Of a stretch of 64,000 bases of DNA, positions 32,386-40,325 are shown one piece after another. The DNA lies in assembly GCA_964410485.1 (NCBI GenBank), contig CAYPHJ010000010.1:1-64000 (forward strand), given 5' to 3'. The translations under genes and the position numbers were made by a program. Source of the DNA: CAYPHJ01 sp964410485. Lineage in GTDB: Bacteria > Desulfobacterota > Binatia > UBA9968. How positions within the stretch are numbered: position 1 is the stretch's first letter; each line of letters opens with the position of its first letter. A model generated the notes under the pieces. That model was not told the origin of the DNA, made no database searches, and was given only the letters and a program-made list of their open reading frames with translations.

Positions 32386-33408
32386 CAATCCGTAAAATCG
32401 CGCCGGGTTGGCGCAGAGAATTTTGTCGATCACCTTTGGATCGATTTCACCCTTGTCTTTCAGCCTCTTCAGAGCGAGCAGCTCGCTGGCATTATCCGCG
32501 TGTCCATAATCGGAGCCGATCATCAGACTATCCTCGCCAGCGTACTTGAGGATATAGGGCAAATCGTCATCGGTCTGGCAGGCGACGAACAGTTGGCCCC
32601 CGCGCAGGAGATCCGGCTTCGCGTCTTGGCCGAGAAACTTGGGAAAGCGCAGATTCAAATCGTGCATGACGTAGGGCACCCACTGGGCGGCGACTTCGAT
32701 GGCGCCGATCCGCAGGCCGGGAAAACGCTCGGGTATGCCTTTGAGCGCCATGGCATGAAACGCGCCGATGACGACCAGCTTGGCCACTCGAAACGGTTCC
32801 TCGTTGAACGCTTCGTTGACGGCGAAGTTGCCGATGCCGGAATGGATTCCGATCGGCATGTTGAGCCGGCTCGCTTCCTCATAGAGCGGGAAAAAGTAGG
32901 GATCATGCAGAGTATGGTTGGTTTCGAGACCGCGCATGAACACCGCGCAAGCGCCCTGGCCGCGCGACCAGCGCAGCTCATCCAGCGCTTTCTCCATGGT
33001 CATCAACGGAAGCTGCACCGCCCAGCGCAGGCGGTCTTTAGCTTTGGACCAGATATCGGCAAGCCAGCGGTTGTAAGAGCGGCAGAGGGCCAGCTCAATG
33101 GCCGGATTGTTTGTGACGGGCCGCAGAAACAGCGTGGGGTAAAGCACCTGAATGTCTGTGCCGATTTCGTCCATGTGTCTCAAACGAGCTTCGATATCGG
33201 CCATCTCGCGCGACTCTTGCGGCGTATCCTTGCCGACATTATCGCGGCCGCCAACCAGCCGCCCCCCGATGATCCAAAAGTTCCGGGTCTTGCCGGACGG
33301 CATGTCCACTGTAATCGGCACCGGCCGGTAGCGCCGGTCGCCCGCTTCCATATAGTCCCAGGTTTTTTCCGTCTCAATGACGTGCGCGTCAGCATCGATG
33401 CTTAACAT
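32380..33408 (-). CDS. Amidohydrolase-2 family (ACMSD-like) enzyme
   Basis: 342 aa from the second ATG (MLSIDADAHVIE); the first would add MRGCGA. Metal-site pattern of the amidohydrolase_2 family: DADAHVIE at the N-terminus, MPIGIHSGIGN, VVIGAFHAMALKGIPERFPGLRIGAIE and MIGSDYGHADN. Members are non-oxidative decarboxylases or hydrolases of aromatic and unsaturated acids, which fits the nearby UbiD, dienelactone hydrolase and CoA ligase genes. 104 nt upstream of the other amidohydrolase gene on the same strand. Confidence 0.9.
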   Translation of the reverse strand: MLSIDADAHVIETEKTWDYMEAGDRRYRPVPITVDMPSGKTRNFWIIGGRLVGGRDNVGKDTPQESREMADIEARLRHMDEIGTDIQVLYPTLFLRPVTNNPAIELALCRSYNRWLADIWSKAKDRLRWAVQLPLMTMEKALDELRWSRGQGACAVFMRGLETNHTLHDPYFFPLYEEASRLNMPIGIHSGIGNFAVNEAFNEEPFRVAKLVVIGAFHAMALKGIPERFPGLRIGAIEVAAQWVPYVMHDLNLRFPKFLGQDAKPDLLRGGQLFVACQTDDDLPYILKYAGEDSLMIGSDYGHADNASELLALKRLKDKGEIDPKVIDKILCANPARFYGLD

Positions 33409-33754
33409 GGCGCCGCAACCTCGCAAAGCCTCGGCTCCTACGGCTTAGTTAGACCAGCGGCCAAGGCACTGTCAACCGACAGGCCATTTTGTGATAGGGG
33501 CTCGATTGCCTTCCGCTATCCAAGGATCGCGAAATCGGGATCAAAGCTTTGCGGCAGCGGGTGGTAAGTAGCAAGACGACTTGTTCCAATATTTCTCTTT
33601 TGACTGCCAACGCAATGCAGTATTGCGCTTTAACTGCATCGCTCCATGACTCCAACACTCGAGTGCGCCAATTCTTTGAGCTGTTTGATTTCCCGCCCGG
33701 TCTGCTGCTATGAGTCCGGCCAGCAGTAAAGCTCCGCATGAAGGAGAAAACCAA
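33409..33754. other. 346-nt region without a convincing gene
   Basis: Contains cgctccat, gactccaa, cactcgag at 33640-33663, a short 8-nt-period array, and a small perfect hairpin (cgcaat/attgcg near 33612-33628). A minus-strand frame of about 105 codons has no signal or family resemblance. The 3' end gives the AAGGAG site of the remnant that follows. Confidence 0.4.
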
Positions 33755-33892
33755 ATGAAAATTCAACGGAATGTTTCATCTTGCACATCGATGGTCACGA
33801 TTGCGCTGCTCGCGTCTCTCTGCCTGGCTCCCGGTTGGGTCGGTGCCGCATCCGTCGAGAGTATCGCCATGATGAAAGGGCCCGACCGATGA
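33755..33892 (+). pseudogene. Signal-peptide remnant of an extracellular solute-binding protein gene
   Basis: A good AAGGAG site precedes ATG and 45 codons that encode a basic start, a hydrophobic core (MVTIALLASLCLAPGWVGAA) and SVESIAMMKGPDR, resembling the mature N-terminus of family-1 or iron-type ABC binding proteins. It then stops; no frame restores the rest of the fold in the following 200 nt, which hold an 8-nt-period array. This looks like a deleted gene that left its 5' end. Confidence 0.5.
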
Positions 33893-33950
33893 CGTCGACA
33901 TACTCGACGGAACGACCACGGCCACGTTGGCGAACAAGGTATAGCCGAAA

Positions 33951-34031
33951 GGAGTGTTGGAGCACTGGAGCATTGGAGCCGTGGCTCTTAAATTAGCATC
34001 ACTCCATTACTCCACCACTCCAGTACTCCAT
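33951..34031. repeat. 8-nt-period array in inverted arms (locus P8-c)
   Basis: Left arm ggagtgtt, ggagcact, ggagcatt, ggagccgt (33951-33982). Right arm cactccat, tactccac, cactccag, tactccat (34000-34031). Facing arms separated by 17 nt, able to form a long imperfect hairpin just ahead of the CoA ligase gene. Confidence 0.8.
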
Positions 34032-34111
34032 TCCGCTCGCACAGTGCGAGTTGAACGTCGAAGCTGGAATTTTGAGTGTTCCTCTATGGAGTCACTTATG
34101 GAGTCGCTGCC

Positions 34112-36250
34112 ATGTCCCAATTCAGAGATTTGACGCCGCTGTTGGAGCCCAAATCCGTAGCCATCGTTGGTGCCTCGCCGAAGCCCGGATGGCCTCTACG
34201 TATTTGGGGCATGCTCCAACATTTTCAGTTTTCCGGCGAGATCTATTTAGTCAATCCGCGGTACCAAACATTGTGGGAGCGTCCGTGCTATCCGAGCCTG
34301 GATGCGCTCCCACAGGTGGTCGACAATGCCGTTTTCATCGTACCGGCAAATCTGGTTGTGGAGATGTTGGGGCAAAGCTCGCCGGCCCGTTTTCGCGCCG
34401 CGACCATTTTAAGCGGCGGCTTTGGCGAGGGCGGCGATGCCGAAGGGCTAAAACGCAAGAGTTTTCTTCAGGCCTATGCGCGGGAGCACAAAACGCCCAT
34501 GTGCGGTCCTAACTGCATGGGGCTGGTTTCCATGCGTTCGCGTGCCATGCTGTTTCCCGAACAGCGGCTGAATAACCTGCGCCGCGGCGGCCTGGCCATG
34601 GTATCACAAAGCGGAGGCCTGCTCGGCGGCCTCGTGCGCGCCGCACTCAGTCAGGGCATCGGGGTGAGTTACTTCGTGACCAGTGGTAACGAAGTCGTTG
34701 CCGAGTTGTCCGACTATATTCATCACTTTCTCGGGGATGACGATACCCGGGTTGTGGCGGCATTTGTGGAAGGCGTCAAAGACGCCGGCAAGTTCATCAG
34801 CGTAGCCAAAGAAGCCTTGGAGCTGCGCAAACCGATCATCACGTTAAAAATTGGCAGATCGGAACAAGCCGTGGCGGCGGCGCTTGCCCATACGGGGTCT
34901 CTCGCCGGCGATGATCGAGTCTTCGATGCCGTCTGCACTGAATACGGTATTCTCAGGGTCAATGACTTGGATGAGTTTTTGAATGCCGCCGAGCTGTTTT
35001 TGCGGGTCAAGAGACTACCGGCGGGGCGAAGGGCCGCCTTCGTGACCTTCTCGGGAGGATTGCGCGGGCTCGTTGCCGATTTAGCCCACAACGCGGGGCT
35101 CGAGCTGCCGCCGCTCGAGAGCTCAACCGAGCGAGAGCTGTCGGCGCTACTCGGTGTCGGGACGGCGATCGGCAATCCGTTGGATACCGGATGGAGCGGT
35201 TTGTCGAGTCGCGAGACGTATTTGAGGTGCATCGACATTCTTTTATCCGACCGCGCCATCGACATGCTCGCTTTGCAGGAAGAACTGCCGCTCAGCAACG
35301 CGCGACCGGATAAAGAGGAGAATCTCATGGCCGTTGCCGAAGTTGCCGAAACGAGCGCCAAGCCCATATCGATGTTTTCCATGATTACACAAAGCCTGAA
35401 CGACTACGCTCGGGATTTCAAAGGGCGCTGCCCGCTGCCTTTTCTCCAGGGCGCGGACAACGCGGTTAAAATGCAAACCCATCTGGCGAACTTTGCGACG
35501 GCCGTGCAACAGGAGCGTGAGCGGAAAGCGGCAGCGCCGGCAACGCTTAGATGTCTCTCGGATCGCGCCAGCGCACTGCTTGCGACCAAGAAGGTGCTGA
35601 ACGAGTGGGAAGGTTATTCAATCCTTATCGAGCATGGCGTTCCCATCGCCAGAGCGGAGCTGGCGACTACTCCCACGGAGGCCATCAGGCACGCGAAAAA
35701 TATTGGACTTCCTGTGGCGTTAAAGATTATCGCGCCGGGAGTCACACATAAGACGGAGCTGGACGGCATCCGGTTAGATCTCGACGGCACGGAGGAAATC
35801 GCGGCAGCATGGCGCGAGATGGCAGAAAGCTTCGCCAGACGCGCGCCGGGACAGGCGCTGGACGGATTTCTCGTTCAGGAGATGATTCGCGGCGGGGTCG
35901 AAACCATCATCGGCGCCGACAACGACCCGCAGTTCGGTCCCGTTGTCATGTTCGGCTTGGGTGGCCAGGCGGTCGAGGTTTACAGAGACGTTGTCTTTCG
36001 TTTAGCGCCAGTGACCTTTGACGCAGCCATGGAGATGATCCGCGCGATCAAGGGATTTCCTCTTCTCGGCGCCTTTCGCGGCAAGCCAGCGCCGGACTTA
36101 AATGCGTTGGCAAACGCTATTGTTGCCCTCTCTCAACTTGCGGTAGTCGGCAAAGACATGATCCAATCTATCGACATCAATCCCTTCATCTGCACGCCGG
36201 ACGGCGGCAGGGCCGTGGACGCAGTCATCGCAACGCGGGCGGCCGGATAA
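34112..36250 (+). CDS. ADP-forming acetate/acyl-CoA synthetase-family protein (fused alpha and beta)
   Basis: 712 aa from the ATG after GGAGTCGCTGCC. N-terminal CoA-binding Rossmann domain (LLEPKSVAIVGASPKPGWPL), two succinyl-CoA-ligase-like flavodoxin domains including the phosphohistidine region LAHTGSLAGDDRVFDAV, and a C-terminal ATP-grasp domain (LPVALKIIAPGVTHKTELDG, VQEMIRGGVETIIGADNDP). Such fused proteins interconvert acyl-CoA and acid with ATP/ADP. Cytosolic; activates or releases organic acids, possibly products of the neighbouring catabolic enzymes. The acid is unknown. Confidence 0.9.
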   Translation: MSQFRDLTPLLEPKSVAIVGASPKPGWPLRIWGMLQHFQFSGEIYLVNPRYQTLWERPCYPSLDALPQVVDNAVFIVPANLVVEMLGQSSPARFRAATILSGGFGEGGDAEGLKRKSFLQAYAREHKTPMCGPNCMGLVSMRSRAMLFPEQRLNNLRRGGLAMVSQSGGLLGGLVRAALSQGIGVSYFVTSGNEVVAELSDYIHHFLGDDDTRVVAAFVEGVKDAGKFISVAKEALELRKPIITLKIGRSEQAVAAALAHTGSLAGDDRVFDAVCTEYGILRVNDLDEFLNAAELFLRVKRLPAGRRAAFVTFSGGLRGLVADLAHNAGLELPPLESSTERELSALLGVGTAIGNPLDTGWSGLSSRETYLRCIDILLSDRAIDMLALQEELPLSNARPDKEENLMAVAEVAETSAKPISMFSMITQSLNDYARDFKGRCPLPFLQGADNAVKMQTHLANFATAVQQERERKAAAPATLRCLSDRASALLATKKVLNEWEGYSILIEHGVPIARAELATTPTEAIRHAKNIGLPVALKIIAPGVTHKTELDGIRLDLDGTEEIAAAWREMAESFARRAPGQALDGFLVQEMIRGGVETIIGADNDPQFGPVVMFGLGGQAVEVYRDVVFRLAPVTFDAAMEMIRAIKGFPLLGAFRGKPAPDLNALANAIVALSQLAVVGKDMIQSIDINPFICTPDGGRAVDAVIATRAAG

Positions 36251-36361
36251 CATTTCTGATGACGGTCACCGCATTATACTTTGATGCATCACGGAGCTGA
36301 TAATTTACCAATTAACTCAAGAGGCGGGTCTAATTAACGCTTTTTTACAGCCTTTTCCTGA

Positions 36362-36709
36362 TGCCGATTCCCTGATCTGGTGGTTCGTGGGGTTTACCCC
36401 GACAACTGCGTCAAAGCGGGGTTTGAAGGGGTTGAGATAAAGACGACTAGAAAAGTCGGTGGGGCAGTTGACACCCACGGTGCCCGCGAGCAGTGGATGT
36501 GCGTGTTCGTTTATTTGGTTGATAATCAGACCGAGCCCGCTCGCGAACGAAAAGCAATGACATTCGTCGAGGTCTATCTTGGGAAAGTTTCTGTCTCCGA
36601 TTTCCGCAGAAATCCTCGCGGAGAACTGGGAACGAGAACGGCGACTTTGCATCGCGAAGGAATTGAAAAACTACGTCAAAATTGGATCTATAAGTTGAAT
36701 AACGAGTAA
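36362..36709 (+). pseudogene. 5'-truncated type II restriction endonuclease (PD-(D/E)XK)
   Basis: The open frame after the stop at 36359 reads FPDLVVRGVYPDN, then GFEGVEIKTTRKVGG: a PD...ExK nuclease core with the aspartate and E-x-K spaced normally, followed by about 85 residues of plausible globular protein ending NWIYKLNNE. No start codon or ribosome site precedes it, and an in-frame stop lies two codons before the core, so roughly the N-terminal half of a usual 200-300 aa enzyme is lost or frameshifted. It converges on a DNA methyltransferase gene and overlaps its end by 22 nt, as in restriction-modification pairs. Confidence 0.6.
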
Positions 36710-37860
36710 TTGCCGCCGTTCTTGAAAGCGGTTAGTTTTGGAATCGCTTTGCAGGCGAGTTCAAAATAGTGCGAGTCCTTTTCAATCCCGATACTCCCAT
36801 AACCAACTGCTTCTGCGGCTGCCAGCGTAGAACCAGATCCAGCGAACGGATCAAGAATAATTCCCTCGCCAAGCGGCAGGACACCACGCACTAATGTTCG
36901 CAGGAAGGCCTGAGGTTTCAGGCTTGGATGAGGCGCTAGGGCGCGTTCGGAGGCGTGAGTAGGTGCCGATGGAATCACATCTCCAAAGGGGCGGTCCTTT
37001 GATGGTCGCCTGAAGCCGCCCGTCTTCCACTTGCGTAAATTGTCTTGCACGCGTCCCTCTATCGGCTTGCGAAAAAGAAGCCATGGCTCCCACATAGATC
37101 GAGGCATGACGCTTACACCAAAAAATTCCTCATGAGCGGATTTAGGCCTATCGCCTCCTCTCATCGTCATGACCAAACGGACAATTTCCCCGCGCCGTTC
37201 TAATCCAGTCCGCGCCAGCGCTCCCGAAACGATATAGGACAACAGTGGATTACTTGCCACCACAACATTTGCGCCGGGAACAAGAACAGGAAGCAATCCC
37301 CGACCCCATTCGAAGAAGAATCCAGCAAGACCCTCAAGATCATCTGGTGAAAGAACCGTGAACCGTGGTATCGGCGAACGCTTCGTGCCGTCAAATGCTG
37401 GAGGAATTCGCCAGATTCCACCTTTCCCTATGCGAAGCTTTTCTTGTTGTGCAGAAGTATACTCGATGAGGCCGTAAGGCGGATCGGTAATGACAGCATG
37501 GACTGAATTGTGTGGCTGATTTTTTAGCCAATTCAAACAGTCGGCCTCAAAAAGCTTCGCACGACTGTAATAATACGACCGAGTGCTCTCGCCGCACGGC
37601 TTTGTTCCGTACTCTGCTGAAGTTTCGCGCAATAAGTAACGTCCCCGATTTTCCCGATGAAAAAGTGAGTCTGAGTTCAAGCGAAGGTACGACCGAATGC
37701 TCGATGAGGCGGCCTCACCGATGAGGCTTTGTACGCCATTCTGAATTTCGGAAACTGTTGCTCCGCGTGTTTTGGTGGACAATACAGCCATGATTGCATC
37801 GCGCACTTCTCCTGGTCTGCGGCGCCTGTCAGCGTTTCTTAGACGTTTGCGCGGTGGCAT
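36688..37860 (-). CDS. DNA N4-cytosine/N6-adenine methyltransferase with N-terminal winged-helix domain
   Basis: About 390 aa from MPPRKRL; the frame to 37896 adds 12 residues. Catalytic DPPY motif near residue 126 (VITDPPYGLIEY) precedes the AdoMet motif in ILDPFAGSGSTLAAAEAVG near the C-terminus, the order of beta-class enzymes. Residues ~15-80 look like a winged-helix DNA reader (VRDAIMAVLSTKTRGATVSEIQ ... RGRYLL). Convergent with a broken restriction enzyme gene, so it may be an orphan protective methylase. A palindrome lies 13 nt before the ATG. GC content is lower than its neighbours, suggesting transfer. Confidence 0.88.
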   Translation of the reverse strand: MPPRKRLRNADRRRRPGEVRDAIMAVLSTKTRGATVSEIQNGVQSLIGEAASSSIRSYLRLNSDSLFHRENRGRYLLRETSAEYGTKPCGESTRSYYYSRAKLFEADCLNWLKNQPHNSVHAVITDPPYGLIEYTSAQQEKLRIGKGGIWRIPPAFDGTKRSPIPRFTVLSPDDLEGLAGFFFEWGRGLLPVLVPGANVVVASNPLLSYIVSGALARTGLERRGEIVRLVMTMRGGDRPKSAHEEFFGVSVMPRSMWEPWLLFRKPIEGRVQDNLRKWKTGGFRRPSKDRPFGDVIPSAPTHASERALAPHPSLKPQAFLRTLVRGVLPLGEGIILDPFAGSGSTLAAAEAVGYGSIGIEKDSHYFELACKAIPKLTAFKNGGNYSLFNL

Positions 37861-37872
37861 GCCTCGTACACC

Positions 37873-37890
37873 AAGACGTCCAGACGTCTT
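37873..37890 (-). promoter_or_regulatory. Palindrome AAGACGTC-N2-GACGTCTT before the methyltransferase gene
   Basis: Perfect 8-nt arms with a 2-nt spacer. A TTGACA (-35-like) lies at 37891-37896 on the minus strand and the palindrome fills the 17-nt spacer to a weak -10. A regulator bound here would block transcription. Control proteins or the methylase itself often regulate restriction-modification genes this way. A second small inverted repeat (actata/tatagt, 37902-37919) is just upstream. Confidence 0.5.
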
Positions 37891-37966
37891 TGTCAAGAAA
37901 ACACTATAAACAACTATAGTGACGAAGCGATATTTTGGTTCAGTTGCTTCCGCCCCGGAGGTGTGA

Positions 37967-39370
37967 CTAGTGATTCACCCCGCCGGTCAGCTGGCTTGCG
38001 GTATCCAGCCAGTCGAGTTCGGGGGTCACACCGAGGAAGAAGCGCCGGAACGTGTCGTCGACTAGCCGGCGCGCATTCTTGCCGCGAGCAGCGTTCAGCA
38101 GAGAAAAGGCTTGCTGGTAGGACTCGAGACGGAGAGGATCGGCATCGCCGCGGTCGAATTCTGTCATGAGCTTGTCCAGTGCCTTGTCGAGAATTTCCAT
38201 GCTTCCCCGATTGCGAATGTAGCCGCAAGCGGCGGCAAATCCCAGCAAGAACGGATCCCCATTCATCATGAGGCAGCGCCGGCTCGGGTTCGATGCGTAA
38301 GCTTGCGCGATACGCGGCTGGATCTCGGCGCTGAGACGCTTCAGAGTTTTCAGAACATCCGATATGTCTCCAATGTTGTCCAGGTAAGGCCGGTTGTCAT
38401 TGAGAAAACGCTCGGTTTCGACTGCAGCCGTCACATTGACGCTATGCGTGACGAACGCTTGCGTTGCCAGCACAATGTCCGAAGCCAGAAACTTCTCCGC
38501 TGGTCGTCGCTCGCCTGGCATTCTTCCCAGATCTTCCCAAATAGGAATGTCCTCGCTTTTTAAGTGCTCGATGAGGGGCTTTTTCATAATCTCCAACTGC
38601 ACCCGCAAGCTCATGCGGCGCTGGCTGGAGTTGAAGGTCACCATATAGTGGAGCAGCCCCGAAAGGCTGATCGCGTAGAATATCTCGTATCGAATAGTGC
38701 GCTGAAGGAGCGTTTCAGTGGCGGTTTCAGGTTCGCCGAGGCGTTTTGCCGAATCGGCGAAAAAAGTCCAAGCCTCTTCAGGAATTATGCCGTCTTCCAC
38801 AAGTTGCTCGCGGCGCCACACCAGTAAAATTGCAATCGAAAAGCAGTATAGTCTCTGCAGCCCGTCAATAATCGAGAACCGGATATTGGCGTCATCGAGT
38901 GAGCGAACCCCGCCGGCCCAGCTGAGAGCCGCGATTTTGCTCTCCGGCATCGCCGCGCCTTCGATGAAGTCCCGAATGAGCCGTCGATAAATCGGATCGG
39001 TCATGTGATCAAACGGCGGGCGTTGGAAAAAATTGTCCTCCACCGAAAGCCGTTGGATGTATGTTCCAAGCGGCTCGCGCGCATGTCCGATCTTCCCCGC
39101 TGTCTTCGGGTCTTCGATCTCAGGGCTCAACAGGGTTATAGGACCGGGCGGCGACAAGACCGAGGCAAAGCCGGCGCTTTGCAGCTCCCTTACCAGGTTC
39201 ATGAGCACGTCATGCAATTTGCGAGCGCGCTCCACTCGTGTCGGTTTTTTGGCTCGGCTCCGTTTTGTGACCGTCCGCAGGTCCTGTTTGACGACCGTTG
39301 TATCGGTCGCCTCAGATCCGCGCGCCACCAGTCCGGGCGCGCCGTTTCTACCGTTTTGGTTATCCGTCAT
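37967..39370 (-). CDS. DUF262/DndB-like (ParB-fold) protein
   Basis: 467 aa from the ATG after AAGGAG; the frame to 39520 has no ribosome site. After a basic 50-residue start comes FFQRPPFDHMTDPIYRRLI, then FSIIDGLQRLYCFSIAIL (about 165-183), a variant of the DGQQR/DGQHR motif of DUF262 and DndB proteins, and TFNSSQRRMSLRVQLEIM (about 245-262), matching the second conserved block (N-x-QR-x-LS). In the typical motif the third residue is Q; here it is L. Such ParB-fold proteins occur in phosphorothioation and type IV restriction systems. Located upstream of the methyltransferase on the same strand, 106 nt apart. Confidence 0.6.
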   Translation of the reverse strand: MTDNQNGRNGAPGLVARGSEATDTTVVKQDLRTVTKRSRAKKPTRVERARKLHDVLMNLVRELQSAGFASVLSPPGPITLLSPEIEDPKTAGKIGHAREPLGTYIQRLSVEDNFFQRPPFDHMTDPIYRRLIRDFIEGAAMPESKIAALSWAGGVRSLDDANIRFSIIDGLQRLYCFSIAILLVWRREQLVEDGIIPEEAWTFFADSAKRLGEPETATETLLQRTIRYEIFYAISLSGLLHYMVTFNSSQRRMSLRVQLEIMKKPLIEHLKSEDIPIWEDLGRMPGERRPAEKFLASDIVLATQAFVTHSVNVTAAVETERFLNDNRPYLDNIGDISDVLKTLKRLSAEIQPRIAQAYASNPSRRCLMMNGDPFLLGFAAACGYIRNRGSMEILDKALDKLMTEFDRGDADPLRLESYQQAFSLLNAARGKNARRLVDDTFRRFFLGVTPELDWLDTASQLTGGVNH

Positions 39371-39757
39371 TAGCGGGTCTCCTTTCTCGAGCCATAAGTA
39401 AATTTCAGGAAATTCGGAAGGTGGTCTGGTTCCTGTTTCGGAAATTGCTTGGAAATAGAAAGGCAAACGCGGGACAAGTCCAGAATCTTCTCGACTCGAG
39501 CCGCCGAGGGGTGAGGCCAATACCCAAAGCTCTTTTCATTGATTCTCTAAAGAACCTCTATTGAGCCGGGTCAATGACGATGACTTCAACGGTGGATTTT
39601 CTGACAGTACGAAGCGCGAGGATGACGCTGTTGCCGGAGCTATGGTGGGTCTCTATCCACCTGCCGTGGACTATACACGTGCTTGCCCAAAGAAACAATA
39701 AAAAAATCGGGCCCCTGTCGGATGTGGGCCAGAAGAAACGGACCTGAGCGACGGTCG
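39371..39757. other. 387-nt region without a recognisable gene
   Basis: Short frames on both strands (for example minus 39558-39782, 74 codons with a stop overlap into the VOC gene) lack a family match and a good start. No repeats or terminators stand out. It marks the boundary of the defence-like island. Confidence 0.4.
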
Positions 39758-40147
39758 TCAGCTCGCCGCCCAGAGTTCCCACAGGTTGCCATCAGGATCT
39801 TTGACGTAAAGCGAATAGCCCTTTCCGTCCGGGTGATCACGGGTGTTTTCGACGCGCGCGCCTGTCTGCTCGATTTCCTGAATCGCCTGTGATTTGGGCT
39901 TCCAGGGAAACATGACCGTATGGTGTGGTACACCCTGCCGCGGTCCTTGCGAAGCGTCAAACAGGTGAATCTGAAAATTCCCCAACTGCACGTCGACTTC
40001 CTTGACGCGGCCTCGACTCATCTGCTCTTCGCTAGGATCGATTCGCCGCGCCACCTGCGCGCCAAGCACCCGCGTGTAGAACTCTTCCGCTTGCGCCAGA
40101 TCTTTCGCGTTGATGGCAAAGGTTCGGATGCCGCTGACCTGCAACAT
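39758..40147 (-). CDS. VOC-superfamily (glyoxalase/bleomycin resistance-like) protein
   Basis: 129 aa. Two beta-alpha-beta-beta-beta modules: SGIRTFAINAKDLAQAEEFYTRVLG and QLGNFQIHLFD, then GVPHHTVMFPW, GARVENTRDHPDGKGYSLYVKDPDGNLWELW. The final glutamate of NLWELW and histidines are candidates for metal binding. Function could be a lyase, dioxygenase or binding protein. Single gene. Confidence 0.85.
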   Translation of the reverse strand: MLQVSGIRTFAINAKDLAQAEEFYTRVLGAQVARRIDPSEEQMSRGRVKEVDVQLGNFQIHLFDASQGPRQGVPHHTVMFPWKPKSQAIQEIEQTGARVENTRDHPDGKGYSLYVKDPDGNLWELWAAS

Positions 40148-40325
40148 ACTCCCTCCTATCGCTTGCCGACTGATCGTTAGTGACGGCGCAAGAATACAAG
40201 GCCGTCGTTTGTTGTGTCAACGGAAGCTCCACTTGAGGCTCTGTTTGCCCAATGGTGAAAAAATTTATTTTGTTCTCTGAAGCCGAAGCTGGTACAGTAA
40301 CAGGCGCCGGCCCCTCGGCGCGCAC

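Noticed and set aside
32332..33405. Plus-strand frame of 357 codons opposite the amidohydrolase-2 gene
   Set aside because: Starts within the 8-nt repeat and mirrors the real gene.
33449..33766. Minus-strand frame of 105 codons
   Set aside because: No signal, no ribosome site, unremarkable composition, and it overlaps an 8-nt array.
39558..39782. Minus-strand frame of 74 codons next to the VOC gene
   Set aside because: Overlaps the end of the VOC gene and shows no recognisable features.
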